From positions 62,001-126,000 of the forward strand of contig JAPTJF010000057.1 in NCBI GenBank assembly GCA_029339195.1: a stretch of 64,000 nucleotides of DNA, given 5' to 3'. The stretch's first letter is position 1, and each line of letters begins with the position of its first letter. Under the pieces are notes generated by a model. It was not told where the DNA came from and did no database searches. It saw only the letters and a program-made list of their open reading frames with translations. Shown piece by piece: positions 45,882 to 58,471 of this stretch. Source of the DNA: Micractinium sp. NFX-FRZ (taxonomy: Eukaryota; Chlorophyta; Trebouxiophyceae; Chlorellales; Chlorellaceae). The translations under genes were made by a program, and so were the position numbers.

Positions 45882-46505
45882 GCCAGCTGGGCTGCTGGTG
45901 AATTGCCAGCAGAGCAGTGAGGCCCCCGCCTGGCTGCTGTTGACTGCTAGTGGAGCTTGCGTGAGCTGGCATCAGCAACTGATGCCTGTTGAATGGCCTG
46001 AAGTGGAGCGCAGGCGGCCGGTTGGAGTTGGAATTGCGCTGCGGGGGTGGCGGCATTGCCGCCTGCCCCCCAGAAACGGTCCACAACCTTGCTTCAATGA
46101 ATAATCACCCTCTTGTCATCCTTCCTCACTTCCTGTGCCCTGCTCTGTTTTCTTGCTTGCCATCCCGCCCGTCTTCAGTGTAGAACACTCATGAATGCAT
46201 GTATGCACACTAACACAACACTATACGGTGTAGGCCGCGTGCCCGGAAAGGCAGAGGTGTTGAATATCTCAGGTTGATAAAATCGTCGTCTGGCGGCTGT
46301 CTGGCGGTGCCGCCGCCGCTGGGCCCGCTGCGCAGGGTTTAGCGCGGACTGGGAACGCTTTCCAATTCCGCATGCATCAACCGTGTGGTTTGACCATCCA
46401 GACGTCATCCGTCCCAGTGTTGGAAGCTGACGCTGTGCGCGCTTGGTTGTAGCTTCCGCCCTTGCTTCCGGCTCACCTGCGCCACGCTTGCAGGCAGCAT
46501 AGAAG
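45882..46505. other. Intergenic between oxidoreductase and DUF1995 gene
   Basis: No gene found and no TGTAA motif. It includes an AT-richer stretch at about 46170-46280 that may contain the promoter of the downstream gene. Confidence 0.5.
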
Positions 46506-49500
46506 ATGCAGGCAGTGTCGCAAGACGCGATGTCGCTGGCAGCCAGGAACCCGGCTGTTGCTTCCCGCCGTAGCAGCCTGGCACCCGCCTGCCGCACGGC
46601 CGGTGCCGCCTGCCGCCCATTTGTGGCGGCGGCCCCGGCCTGCAACAGCAGACGGGCAGTCCGGCGCCTGCGCATCTGCAGCTCAGCAGCCGAGGGAGGC
46701 AATGGCAGTTCCGTTGCCACCACCACCACCATCTCCATCCCCACCAGGTGCCTGCTGCCCCGCCTGCCCACTTGCCTTGCCTGCGTGTGGCATTCTGATG
46801 CCGCACTTTGCCGCCTGCCCTGGCAGCCAGCTGATGAAGCAAGGGTTCGCACATCACCTCGTAGCCTCTCCATTTACTGACCGGTTTCATGCATGTGTCC
46901 CTGCCTGTTCAGGCTGAACACCATCCCTCACGAGCGCACGACTCGGCAGTGGTTCTACAAGGATGGGGTGGAGGGCATCCGCAGGGCGGTGGCCGCCGGC
47001 GAGAAGCGCGTCACTGCCAGGTGCGTGCGTGGGTGCAGGGGTGTGTGGTTGCCCATCTCCTTCCGCCATAGCATGATGGGCACTTCAAAGGGCATACTGT
47101 CTGTCGCCATTGCAGTGCCTGGCGGGTGCGGTGCTCCGAGATGCTGAGATGGCGTGGGGCTAGGGGCATGTGCAGCAGCACTCCTCGCTTCCATTCTCAA
47201 CTCCCCTGCAGGCCTGTGCCATGCTGGCTGGCAGGATCATGCTCCTCCTGGACCGCACACAGAGTAATGAATCACACCCGGTTGCAATGTGCCCCGCCCC
47301 TGGCTGGGAAGCTGACCACCCCCCTGCCTGCCTGTGTGTTCGTCCTGCCCGCCTGGCAGGTGCACCATCCCAGAACTGAACACGGAGTTTGATGTGTACC
47401 GGGTGGGCACGCTGCTGGAGTGGGTGCGCGACATTGCCACCGCGCTGGCGGCAGACGGGCTCACCGTCAAGGTATGCGTGCAGCAGGCGCTGGGCGAAGG
47501 CGTGTTCCAGGTGAGCCGAAAGGCCGAGGGGGGTGGGCGAGGGAAGGGAGATTGGAAGGGAAAGGGTAGACAGTGTGCACGGTGCCGGTGTGTGTGCGCC
47601 GTGAATGCGTCTCGCGACTGAGCTGGACATCTGAGGGAGGGGGCTGCAGAGCGCAGGGCGAGGTGATTAAAGAGAGAGAAGAGGGGCAACTGGCAGGCGA
47701 CTATAATGGACACCGAAGCCATGGGGAGGTCAGGCACAGGCTGGCTGCCTGGCATTGGTGCCGCACTTCACTTGCTGGTGTTGCTGCTCGTGACGCCGCG
47801 CAGGCTGCTGGCTGTTGGTTGCGGCACATGTACCAATGCTGCTGCCTGTCACGCCTCTCCCTTCCTCTCCCACATCTGACATCTGGCGCCCCTGCCCCCC
47901 GCTTCCCCTGTGCCCGCCCGCCTGGCAGGGCATGCCCCTGTCGCTGAACGGCATCATGCGCATCATGGGGCAGATGGACTGGGGGGAGGTCAAAGGTGGG
48001 TGCCCTCCTTGTTTCGCACGGGCGAGGGTTTTGGAACACGGAGTGTGTGCAGCACCAGATGGACTGGGGGAGGCCATCACTGCTGTGCTCCTACTGGTCT
48101 GCCCCGCCCCTGCTTCTCGTGTGCGTCCCTGTGCCAGTCACCGCCGCCGTCGCCGCACTCCTGCGCGCTGCTCCTCTCACCGGCAGCACCACCCCTCTGG
48201 CCCCTCCTCCCCTTTGCATGCTCATCCCTCACCAGTGGCACCTGCTTCACCCGCCCCCCCTGCAGACCGCATCGTGCTGGGCAACCTGGGTGCCAAGGAG
48301 GTGGAGGGGGCGGATGTGTTTGTGTGCATCTCGCCGCAGAACATTGTGGGGCACAGCGTCATCCCGCTGCTCGAGGGTGAGCTGCGGCGGGCACTGGTCT
48401 CGCAGTGCGTTTGGTCACTTGAACCTGACTTCCCAGGCACATCACCATCCCGCCGCTGGCAGATGAAAAGCTGGGTTCGGTTGGGCCTGGCTGGAAGAGG
48501 AGGCGATGCGGGCAGGGATGGCCCACCTTCGACGGGTGCCTGTGCAGCATTTCACAGCCCTCTGTTCCCTCTCTGACCTGTAGCATGTGGCCTCTCACAT
48601 CATGCCCTGCTTGCGCTGCCGCCGCCGCCGCCCCGCAGAGATGTCGGAGGCTGCGGGTGCGGCGGGCAAAACCATCGTGCTGATCAACCCCAAGCTGGGG
48701 GACATCCAGTCGGGTGAGGGCACACACGCTGTGCTGTGCTGCGCTGCACCATGCAGTGCTCTGCTGTGCTCTGCTGGGCTGCTGCGCTGTGCCATGCTGT
48801 GCTCTGCTGTGCTCTGCTGGGCTGCTGCGCTGTGCCATGCTGTGCTCTGCTGTGCTCTGCTGGGCTGCCGCGCTGTGCACAGCGAGGAAGGCTCAGCCCT
48901 GAGGCGGGGCGGGGCCTGGCTGTGCTGGGAAGGCAAACTGACCTGGAGGGCACAGCAAGCGTACTGCTGGGCCATGCTCCACAGCCCGGCCGTCGTGCAT
49001 CGCTCCCATTGACGCTCTCCCCTAAAGGCCCCTTCCCCAACGCTCCCCTCCCGCCGCCTCTTCCTTGTGCTGGTTCCCATTGCAGCCGGCGGCGTGATGA
49101 GCGTGCGGGGGCGGCAGGACCGCATGGACTTCACCTCGACATACGTCACCGCCTACCACTTCCGCCTGCTCTGTGAGCTTACACACCTGTGTCCCTCTGC
49201 CACGTCAGCAACCTCCATGCCTGGCTTGATACATGTGGTTGGCCCCTGGGCTGGCGTGCTGCTGAGTCTGCCTCCTCAAGTCCCCCTGTGATGCGCTGAC
49301 TTGCCGTGGGACTACATCGGTGCCCTGCCTGCCGAGCTCCTCACCTTGCACCATGCCTGCCTGCCTCTCATCCTCCCCCTGCCTGCAGACAAGGGCGTGA
49401 TGATGCACCCAATCATGGGAGCACTGCGGCACCAGTACGGCGGACCCTGGGAGGTGGGGGCAGCCCGCTGCTTGCTGCTGCCCAGTGCTAGCCAGCGCTG

Positions 49501-49849
49501 CGGTTGCAGCTTCAGCAAGTGTCAGATTAGACATGCGCACCTTCCTCACACAGCTGCTGGTTGAGCAAGCTCCCTGTTGCGCTCTTGTCTAATTTCCAGC
49601 GCTCTGCCCATCCGCGTTGCTCTCGGCCACCACCGCCACCCCACTCTGCGCTGCCCCTCGCTGCCGGGCCCTCCCACTCCTAATTCCCCTCCCCGCCCCC
49701 CCTGCCCTGCGCAGGTGTACCGCCGCGTGCAGCTGGGCCCAGGCAAGGAGGAGTTCCAGCCCATTGGCGACTTTGAGGAGGAGCCCAAGGCGCCACAGAT
49801 CACAAAAGCCTTCCAGGCAGCCTGGGCCAAGGCCAACACCACCATCTGA
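46506..49849 (+). CDS. DUF1995 / LPA3-like plastid protein
   Basis: Exons 46506-46747, 46913-47020, 47360-47510, 47929-47995, 48266-48376, 48639-48713, 49086-49172, 49389-49453 and 49715-49849 give 346 residues. The first about 60 residues (MQAVSQDAMSLAARNPAVAS, then many Arg and Ser) are a typical transit peptide. The remainder follows the DUF1995 pattern: ELNTEFDVYRVGTLLEWVRD, EGADVFVCISPQNIVGHSVI, GKTIVLINPKLGDIQSAGG, TYVTAYHFRLLY, then GGPWEVYRRV and QITKAFQAAWAKA near the end. Arabidopsis LPA3, which helps photosystem II assembly, belongs to this family, but several paralogues have unknown roles, so only a plastid role is inferred. The codons VCVQQALGEGVFQ before the donor at 47511 are included because phase 0 continues into GMPLSLNG. 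Confidence 0.8.
48756..48880. repeat. 43-bp minisatellite in intron
   Basis: A unit beginning GTGCTCTGCTGTGCTCTGCT starts at 48756, 48799 and 48842, exact period 43, the last copy incomplete. It lies in the intron 48714-49085 of the DUF1995 gene. Copies differ by very few bases, so it is young. Confidence 0.9.
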
Positions 49850-50602
49850 ACTGATGAAGAATGCAGCAGCCGCTTTGATCGATTTGACTCGGGGGGACAA
49901 TGCCACGGTGGCTGCCGCAGCCAAGCCTGTGGCGCAGCGTTTGCCGCTCAAAGGGCGCCCATGCATGGCCTGCTGGTCGGCATGCGCACGTTTGCCCCCG
50001 CCCCCATAGCTTGCTGAGCGGCAGCATTCGCACGTTTGCCCCCTGCCCTGCTCCCTGCCCCGCTGTACCTCCCTCCCACCCTGCCCACTGACCACTCTGT
50101 TGCCTGACCACTCCCTGCGCACTGCCCCTCTCTCTGTTCCACGGCTGTACACTTGAAGTTCCTGCGCTGCATGGCTCGCCTGCCTGCTCTGTTTGTTCAC
50201 AGGTCCTTGTAGCCCAACAACAGAGGCACAGAAAGGCATGGTCTTATCAAGTAGTAATCAGGAGTTCAATTAGAATCACGGGGAGAGCAGACGATTCCAA
50301 AGTCAGCATCGCAAAATATAGGTTACTGATTTGCAGGGATGGCAAGGGGGCAGGCAAGCCCTGACACTGCCCTGCTGCCGTTCAAGGCGGGGGCGGGTGG
50401 TGATAGCTGCCCATGGCACCAACCAGTGCAAGTTGCCCACGCAAGGCGTCTGGCTCGATGTGGCCCATATCATAATTGTTGACAAGGGGCTGTGGTCTTC
50501 CTCTTCCATGCTGTGGCGCATCTTCCTGGGATGCTGCTGGCGTTCATGTTGGCAGCCTCCCAACTGGAAGCAGCGCCACCCTGCCAGAGCCCACCCAGGG
50601 GG
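49850..50602. other. Convergent intergenic region, DUF1995 and GIY-YIG genes
   Basis: No gene supported. It holds both 3' UTRs. A repeated phrase GCACGTTTGCCCC occurs at about 49986 and 50030. No TGTAA motif was seen on either strand. Confidence 0.55.
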
Positions 50603-51799
50603 TCACACGGACCTAGTCACCACGGCCCCGGTGCTCTGGTCACGGATCACCAGCTCCTGCAGGCATTACCCTCTGGGGGAGAGGGCGCTGATCAGTGTGT
50701 TTCTAGTACTAGTGCAAGGGCTGTCTGCAGGCAGGCACCCTGGTCACCTGCATGCCTCACACTGGCACCATCAAAGGTGAGTGCACAAGGGCGCATGCAG
50801 GCAGGCGCCCACCTTGCCACACGCCAGGCACCCCGGCCGTTTGCGCGTGTACACGTAGCGCTTGCCGGCGGGGTTCTGGTCCTTGTTCCACGCATAGTCC
50901 AGCACCGACTGGCACTTCATCTCCTGCTGCTGCGCCATCAGCTCCGTGTCCTGCCAGGGCGAGCACACGTGTACAGGGTGACACGGGGCACAGCCACAGG
51001 GGGAGATGAACAGAGGGAGCTTGCAAGCAATGCAAGCGAAGAAAATCAAGAAGAACGGCAAAGCAAGGCATTGCCGCAGGCTGCAGAGGCATCCCCGCAC
51101 AGCGGCCACCCAGCACTGGCAGGTGCACTGGCAGGTTCATCAGCCTGCACCGTTGTGCCACGGCAACCTGCTGCACAGCACATCACTGCGGAACTGCATG
51201 CACTAGAAGACTGCAAAGTGAGCAAAGCTGGTGGCTCACCAGCACGCGGATGCGGCGCCAGAGAACGTTTCCGTGCCGCAGCGCGTAGTCGATGAAGTCG
51301 GGAATGTGGCTGCCGTTGCATGCGTACGTCATGTGGCGGGTGCGCAGGCTGCAGGACTTGCCCACGTACACTGTGTGCCTGCAGCGAGTGCGGGCGCAAC
51401 AGTGGGTAACTGCTAAGCCCAGGCTCGCGCAGCGGTGATGAGGCCGGATGTCTGCACTGCTGGGCCCTGGCTGGCAAGCATGCCGCTGGCGGTCTCCCGG
51501 CGGCTCCAGGAGCGCCGCCAGCAGAGCTTGCATTCATCGGGCATCTGGGACAGTGCCCTTTGGAGGCCTCCATCTTGCCTGGTGTTTGATGTCTCCGTGC
51601 GGGAGATGGCAAACTCGTAGACTCCCGGCTTGTCAGGCGTGCTGGGCGCCAGGCGCTGCCCTTTCGGGTTGGGGAACACAAACCCGTGCTCCAACTTCAT
51701 GAAAACCTCCCACTTGCATCCGCTCCACAGTTTCTTGTACTTTCGGCTGGGAGGGCTCCGCGTGAGCTCCGCCGGTGGCCAGTGCCCTGCAGGCGACAT
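50603..51799 (-). CDS. GIY-YIG domain protein resembling plant EFFECTOR OF TRANSCRIPTION
   Basis: Exons in coding order: 51799-51579, 51378-51240, 50950-50813, 50656-50603; 183 residues. The frame is open upstream to another ATG at 51973, which would give 241. The core is a GIY-YIG nuclease fold: KPGVYEFAI and HTVYVGKSCSLRTRHMTYAC supply the two signature strands and the conserved Arg. GSHIPDFIDYALRHGNVLW, AQQQEMKCQSVLDYAWNKDQ and NPAGKRYVYTRK supply the Glu, the DYAWN phrase and the Asn. The DYAWN phrase is typical of plant ET/HRT regulators, which join GIY-YIG to Cys-rich zinc repeats; here only RPGCLACGK remains. Nuclease activity or DNA binding is inference. The first intron needs a GC donor (CACCAG/GCAAGA) to keep phase 2. 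Confidence 0.75.
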
Positions 51800-52562
51800 G
51801 GCGAACGGGCCAAGCTGGCCTGCACTGCACGAATTACTCAGGGCACCGACTAAAGATCTGTCAAGGGGCCTGCATGTCGGGACGTGGTAAGTACTGTGCA
51901 GTGTTCGATGGCCCAGCACACACAGCAGGACGTCGATGGCGCCACTGGCACCAGTGGTGGACAGACATGCCATCGGCTGCAGGCTCGCTCCTGGTGTGAC
52001 TAATAGTCACAAGGGTGGTCAAAGGGTTAAGCATGCACACCGGCTGGCAAAAAGGGTGGCACTCCTGCTGGTCACTCAAGCATGGCTCACTTCTTCAGGC
52101 TGCCCAGCACCGCACTGAGCAGTAGCCTGCTGTGCTTTGCGCCATCAGAGCTTGTGCCACATGGCATCTGAGCTAAGGGAGGGTTAAGGTTCAAGGTGCG
52201 GGAAGAAGAGGCCAGGCTGGCTTCCCATGATTTGGTTAACGGTCAGATAGCCCATATGTTCACCCCGCTGTTCTGAAGCTGGATCACCCCATATGTGCGT
52301 GCACTCAGCACATGTGGGTGTCCGCTGCAAGCCCACAATGATCTCCAGCGCTGCAACTTGATGCATCATTTGGTCGCCTGCCTGCCCTGCCACGCATCCG
52401 ACGTTACAGGACGGGTCCATTCCCAACACACAAACGGCAGCACAGGTGTTGCAGACAAATCGAGGCACACCCATGCCGGGGTGGCGGACAAAGCAGTCAC
52501 AGGTGGTGAGCACCCTGTGGCAGTGGCCGCCTGTGCCCGTGGTACGTCAAGCTTCACCTCAG
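51800..52562. other. Intergenic between GIY-YIG gene and DHQ-SDH
   Basis: Bases 51800-51973 could encode an N-terminal extension of the GIY-YIG protein. From 51974 to 52562 no gene is supported; it should contain the GIY-YIG promoter and the DHQ-SDH 3' UTR. Confidence 0.5.
52404..52408 (-). terminator. TGTAA polyadenylation signal candidate
   Basis: TTACA on the plus strand reads TGTAA on the minus strand, 155 bases after the DHQ-SDH stop codon. Confidence 0.5.
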
Positions 52563-55500
52563 TCACTGCTTCAGGCTGTCCAGCACCACCCGGGTCATCA
52601 GATCCACGGGCGCCTCCTTCCCAGTGAACAGCCGGAACTGGTCGGCCGCCTGCCCCACAAACATGGTGTCGCCGGTGACCACAGCGCACCCTGCAGCCGC
52701 GGCCTCCCTGCAGGGTTGGAGGGGTGTGGGGAGGTGGGTCGAGGGGCGAGAGGGCGCATTGGTGGGGCGGCACTTGGCAAATGAGGGGGCGGCAGGGATT
52801 GATGCGGAGTGGGGCGGGATGCCGGCCGACTGGCTGGCTGGCTGGCTGGTCCTCGGAGGCACATGAGCAAGCAAGCACACACAAGCGGCTGGCTGGCTTT
52901 GGCTGGCTGGCTGCCGTGCCGGCCAGGCCAAGGGGCCAGGCCTCACTTGAGCAGGCGGGTGTGCAGCGGGGTGTAGACTGCATCAAACACAAGCTGGTAG
53001 TCGCCCAGCGCTGCAGCCGGCACGGGGCTCTCGTCCTCCTGCAGGAGGGCGCGTGTGGGGGGCGGTTAGGCGGGGCGGCGGGCGGGTGAGGGTGCAGGCG
53101 GGTCAGCGGGCGGGTGAGGGAGCACAACCTACATCTGCTACCTTCCTCCCCTTGCGCTTCTACCCCCACCTATTCAGCTGCCCACACCGGGGGGGCATGC
53201 CCACAGAGGCGGTGTTCACACCAGCACGTCGCCTCATCACCTCACTGCCCCCACAGCCCCACACCCTGCACACCATCACAAGCAAAGCAGGCAGGCGTAC
53301 CTGCGGGTGCATCCCCACAGAGGTTGTGTTCACCAGGACGTCGCCGCTCACGGCGCCGCTGGCCAGGTCCTCCAGGCTGCATGCCTGCGCAGGCGGGTTC
53401 AGCTGCGGGGCAGGGTGGGGTGCGGCAAGGGGACAGCCGGGAGAAGGATAGGTGAGGTGAGGAGATGTGCGTGAGAAGGGGGGGTATGAGGCGGAGGCGC
53501 AGGGGATGGCGAGGGGGTGGATGATGCACTGCACACAAGATAAGTTCAGGATCGGTTCAGCGGGCGTGGAGAAGGCAGCGAAGTAGACCGCAGAGGCCAG
53601 GCATCTCGACAGTTGTGTGGCCCCACGCCAAAATGCACAACCTGTCCCACAACCTGCGCTGGCCCGCCCGCCTCTGCCCCCCCCATGAGTGCCAGCACCT
53701 GCATTGCCACCTCAGACGCCTTCTGCCGGACCCCAGTGCCAGGGCGGCCCCACACCACACCTGCCCCGCCAACCAGGTCAAGCACCTTCCTGTGGTTGTC
53801 GCCCAGCCACCTCAGCACCCCCACCCACCTGCGCCGCCAGGTCAGCAGCCTTCTGCACGCTGCGGTTGGCGATGACCACTTGCGCCCCCTTGACCGCGGC
53901 GCCAAAGGCCAGCGCGCGCCCCGCTCCGCCCGCTCCCACCACAACCACGCGCTTGCCAGCCAGGGGAGAGCTGCCGGCGTCGGTGCTGCTGGGCACGGCT
54001 GCAGGGCGGGCAAGGTGAGCGTAGAGTGCAGGCATGGACAGACACGTCAGTCAGTCAGTCGGTTGCCTTTCCAAGCATGGTATGGGGCTGTGCCGCAGCA
54101 GCAGAAATGATTAGCGAAGTTCTGGCAGGACGCCGACGCTTCTGGCCCAGACCCTGGCAGCTGGCACCAGGCCCAGTCCTGCCCCATGCAGCGGCTTGGC
54201 ACCCTCACAATCATCCGTGCACCCAGCCACCAACGTAAAGGCAGTACGGCAGTGCATGCACACAAGAACTCGCACCCTCTGGGCCCTGCCCTTCCCTGGC
54301 AGCTGCCCATGCGCAGGCCCCCTCTCCGTGCGCGCGTCCCAAGCACTCCTGAGCCCGCCCATGCCACCTGGCATCCATGCCGCCCCACACCTGGGTCCAG
54401 CCCCCGCTCGATGGCCGCAATGGCTGCCGACCAGTCGGTGTTGTAACCCTTGAGCCGGCCGTCCTCCTGGCGCACCAGCGTGTTGACAGCGCCAATCTGC
54501 AGAGTGGGGGGAGGTTGGGGTTGGGGTGGAGCTAGGTGTGGAGTGAGACGAGGGGTGCCAGTGCAAGGCGAGCACATGACGGGGCAGGGAGATGGGCCGA
54601 CCGCTTCCACTGCCGCCGGACCGACCATCTGGCTCTGCCCTCTGTGCCTTCTGGCTTCTGCCCCCTTCCTCCCCCAGGCTCCCACCTGCCGGGCCACGGG
54701 GTCCACCTCATCTGCCCCCTCCAGCGCCGCCTGCTTGTGTGGGATGGTCACGCTGAGCCCAATCCAGTCGAGATCTGCGGGGGCAGGGCGCGGGACAGAG
54801 GGCAGGTCTTATACAAGCAAGAAGAACAATGCAGCGGCACAGCCCACAGGTTTCGGCACAACCACATCTTCCGCCCAGCCTCAGGCCCAGCCCCAGACCC
54901 AGCCGTGCCCTCTTGCTCCCTCCCTCCGCCCCCAGCTCAGCATGTGTACCTGTGAAGGTGCTGAGGAAGGCTGCCATGTCATCCACCAGCAGCGGCACGT
55001 ACACCGCATTCAGCCCCAGCTGCTGCAGCGCCGCGTTGTGGATGGCGGGGCTGCGGCTGCGGGGGCGGAGGCGGGGGCAGGCACAAGGCACGGCCAGGGG
55101 ATGGGCACTTGACGAAGTGGATACAAGAACTTTGGGTGCAATCGGACAGTGCAGGGACGCTGTCCCTCTACAGTGCAGCAAGCCTCCACCCACGCCATTC
55201 CTCAACCTCACCCCCGCTGTGCCGGCTCCCCTTTGCAATCCACATGTGATCCCCACCTGTGGCTGACAGGGTTGCCCACGATGCCCATCACCGCCGTGTC
55301 CTGTCGCTGCTGCTTCAGCCCGTACATGCCGCTCAGCTGCTGTAGCGTCGGCTGGCCGGGGGCTGCACACAGAACAGGCGGGCAGACGGGTGGCATATGA
55401 GTCGGGCAGGTGAGACAGGGGCGAAGGAGGGCTGGACGCTCCACGCCTCTTTTTTGGAAGGCTCGCCTGCCTCCTGAGCTGCATGAACATAGCATACCAT

Positions 55501-57486
55501 GCTCCAGCGCGCCCTGCAGCACGCGCTTGCGCTGCTGCACACCTGACGCGCGGTCTGGAGAGAGCGCCCCAAAGGTGAGGAAGCCGCCGTACTTTGGCGC
55601 CAGCAGGCGGCTGATCTGCCCCCGCTCCCCCATGGCAAGCGCGATGCAGGGCACCGGGCAGCGGCGCAGCACGGACAGCACGCGGTGCGCGTCTGCGGGG
55701 TGACAAGGGACGGGAAAGAGGGCAGGGGTTGTCGAGTCAGGCAGGGCAGGGGGGGATTGCACAGGGGTGGGGTGACAGCAGTGCATCACAGCGGGGCCGA
55801 TGAGTATTGGCAGGCAGACGGGGAGCAGGGGGTCGAGACAAAGAAACCAACCACAGCGTGCCTGCCAGCCAGGCCGGTGCCTCCCCCTCTTCAGCTCACC
55901 TGTGATGTCATTCGCCATGGTGGCAAACTTGACGATGTCAGCGCCCACAGCGTGGCAGCGCTGCACACAGCGGGCACAGCGGGCACAGCAGAGGCGGGGA
56001 GGTCGCGGGCAGGGGGGCGGGGAGCGAGGCAATTCGCAGCTGAGCACCAACACCAGCGGCGGCAAATAACATGGAGCTAGCGAACTGGGAACACATCACC
56101 CCTGCCGTGGTGTTGCACACTGCCCCCTACCCAGTCCTACCCCACCTCCCAGGCCACACCCTGCATGCACAGGTCAGCCCCCCATGGGTTTCAGGGGCGC
56201 CAGGCGGGAGGGCAGGCAACGGTCCCTACGGGGGCCCCCTTGCCCCCCACACACCCCTTTTCCACCACAGGCACACAGGCATGCTTACAAAGCACCCACC
56301 TCCACCAGCGCCTGCAGCTCCTCGGTGCTCGCCGTCTTCTCATAGTCATGGGAGGACACAATCACTTTGGTGGTGGCGGGCAGCTCGCCCTGGGCTGCAG
56401 CCACCGCAGGCAGAAGGCGGGGGGAGGACCACGTTGGTGCATCGCCGGGGGAACAGGTCGGTGGGAAAAGGCAGGGACGGCGGGCGGAACGGCAAGCGGG
56501 CACGATTGGCGCACAACCACCTGCCAGCAGCAGGCACCCCCCGCCAGCCGTGCACAGCAGGGGCAGCAGGCACAGCGTGCACCCACCTGCGAAGAAGACG
56601 GGGGCCACCTTGAGCTCGATGTCCACGTAGGCAGCGCCGCTGAGGGCCGCCAGGCGCAGCGCCGCCAGCCGCGGCGCCTCCGGGCCGTCGTACTTGCCAC
56701 TGCAGGCAGGTGGCAGGCAGCGGCAGGCAGGTGGCAGGCAGCGGTGGAGCGACGCGGTTAGCAGGATGGTGGGGGTGCAGAGCAGATGGCGTCATGCTGG
56801 GGAAGCTGTCAGAGTGTCAAGAGTGTCTTGCCGGCTGGCACCAGCAAAGAGTTGCTGCTACGGTTGGGAGCAAGCACTCCGACAGAGTCGAGCTGGTCCC
56901 CAGGGCCTAGTTTTCTTCTGCGTCACATGCTTGCAGCTGACGGTTGGCTGCGGATTGCTGCCAAAACGCCCCGCCTCAGCCTCCCTGCCTGTGACAACAC
57001 AGCCTGGCAGCCCCACCCTGCGCACCCCTCCCAGATGGGGCGGTAGGTGGCAATGGCGGGCAGCGGGCACTGCTGCAGGAGGCGGGGGAGGTCGGCATCA
57101 GGGGAGAAGGACTCCAGGTAGTCTAGCCGCAGCTCCACAATGTCAGCCCCGTTGACCACAGCCTCCTGCGCCTCTGCCAGCATGCCCTCGACTGTCGTAG
57201 CCACCAGGCTCGTGCACAGGTGGGTGCGGGGCTGCGTGCCGGCAGCGGCGGCAGCACTGGCGGCAGCGCTGGCAGCCGGGCTGCCCGCGGCTGCCTGCGC
57301 CCCCATGGCTGCTGCTCGCGCACAGGAAAGCCGCTGCTGGCTGCGTTGCTGCGACCGCTGCTGCGCAAGAGAGACGCTCAGCTGCCTGCCCGCACAGACG
57401 GCAGCACCTTGCTGGCGAGGGCCGGCAGCCTGCCTGTGCTGCTGTTGAAAGCACTTGGTGCTTGTGCAAGCTGCCGCAGCCTGCAT
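52563..57486 (-). CDS. DHQ-SDH: Bifunctional 3-dehydroquinate dehydratase / shikimate dehydrogenase
   Basis: Fused steps three and four of the plastid shikimate pathway: dehydroquinate to dehydroshikimate, then NADPH-dependent reduction to shikimate. Thirteen exons in coding order (57486-57026, 56699-56587, 56394-56300, 55960-55900, 55692-55498, 55362-55257, 55056-54950, 54774-54686, 54496-54391, 53998-53829, 53402-53301, 53038-52947, 52707-52563) give 613 residues. About 85 N-terminal residues form a Gln/Arg/Ala-rich transit peptide. The type I dehydratase part shows ADIVELRLDYLESF, VIVSSHDYEKT (catalytic His) and ADIVKFATMAND (Schiff-base Lys, about 234). The dehydrogenase part has GNPVSHSRSPAIHNAAL, LSVTIPHKQAALEGADEVD, GAVNTLV, GYNTDW, VVVVGAGGAGRALAFGA (NADP loop), NTTSVGMHP and DTMFVGQAADQF. 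Both active sites look complete. The donor at 52946 in phase 2 restores LLKEAAAAG, as in plants. Confidence 0.97.
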
Positions 57487-58471
57487 GTCTATCGCGGTCG
57501 CCCAACTGCGGGTGTGATGGGTGAGCCTGTGCCTATCCCAAGCGAGGCTTTCCCACGCGACCTGCAGTTCAGTCAGACTACGATGAGTCAATTGCGCGTG
57601 CAAATGTGCCCAATTGGCGCCCGTGCCGTGCTATCTCATTCCATGCTGGCGGCGGCGGCACAGCGGCGGCGGCCTCAGTGGCGGCACAGGCAGTGCCCCA
57701 GAGATTAGCTGGCGTGTGCGCTGCCTGACTCGTTAACACCGCTGCAAGGGTGGCGTGTGTGCTGTAGCTCCCATATGACTAGCATCCATCCACACCTTGC
57801 ACCACCAAGCGGTGGACGCCCACCGTCGCGCTGCTCTGCCTCGAGTCAGGAGTGCTCGTGCTCGTGCTCCAGAACTGCTGAACGGCTCTTGAGGTAAGTT
57901 TTGTAAGTGCGAAATTCATTCAACTGTGCAGCATGCCACCCTGCGGCAGATCAAGCGGAAAGCACTCCCGCCTTTGTCGCAGCCGCCGCCATGCTGGCCG
58001 CCGCTATGGCAGCGACAGAACTCGGCCCTGCCCCGCTTCTCCCAAGCACTTCGCAGAAACTGAGATAAACTTTCAACGGCGAGGAGCGTGCCTTCGCGCT
58101 TCGCAGACGAGCCCACTCAAGCACTGCCGGTGCGGCCTACCGCCTGTGCTCAGTGCAACGCTGTTGTGGTCCCGCTCTGCGGTCCGAGTGCAATTGGCAC
58201 GGGACGCCACCCAGCGGAGTGGATCAGGCTTGCCTGTCGCAGAGGCCTGGCTGTCAGGCTCCCCCTCGCTGCTCCGGGTTAGACGCCTCGGCTCTCACGC
58301 TGGAACCCGTTGGCTTGGCGCGCTGCGCCCCGGGGAGCGCCACTGGCGCCGCCCTGCCGCCCCGCCCTGCCCTCCGCCCGCCTCTTGCCAACGCCCGCTG
58401 CTGTGTCCCCGCCGCCCGCTGCCCGCTGCAGATCCTACTGCACGGATGGCGGTTGTCTAGTGGGCGGGCGA
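57487..58471. promoter_or_regulatory. Divergent region upstream of DHQ-SDH and the AP2/GATA/B3 gene
   Basis: Nearly 1 kb between facing-away start codons. No gene is supported. A CTGCAG acceptor-like site at 58427-58432 suggests a 5' UTR intron of the transcription-factor gene. No TATA box was recognised. Confidence 0.45.

Noticed and set aside
52563..57486. Two separate genes for dehydroquinate dehydratase and shikimate dehydrogenase
   Set aside because: Phases continue across the exon joining GALEHAPGQPTLQQLSG, with no stop, promoter gap or second start, matching the fused plant enzyme.
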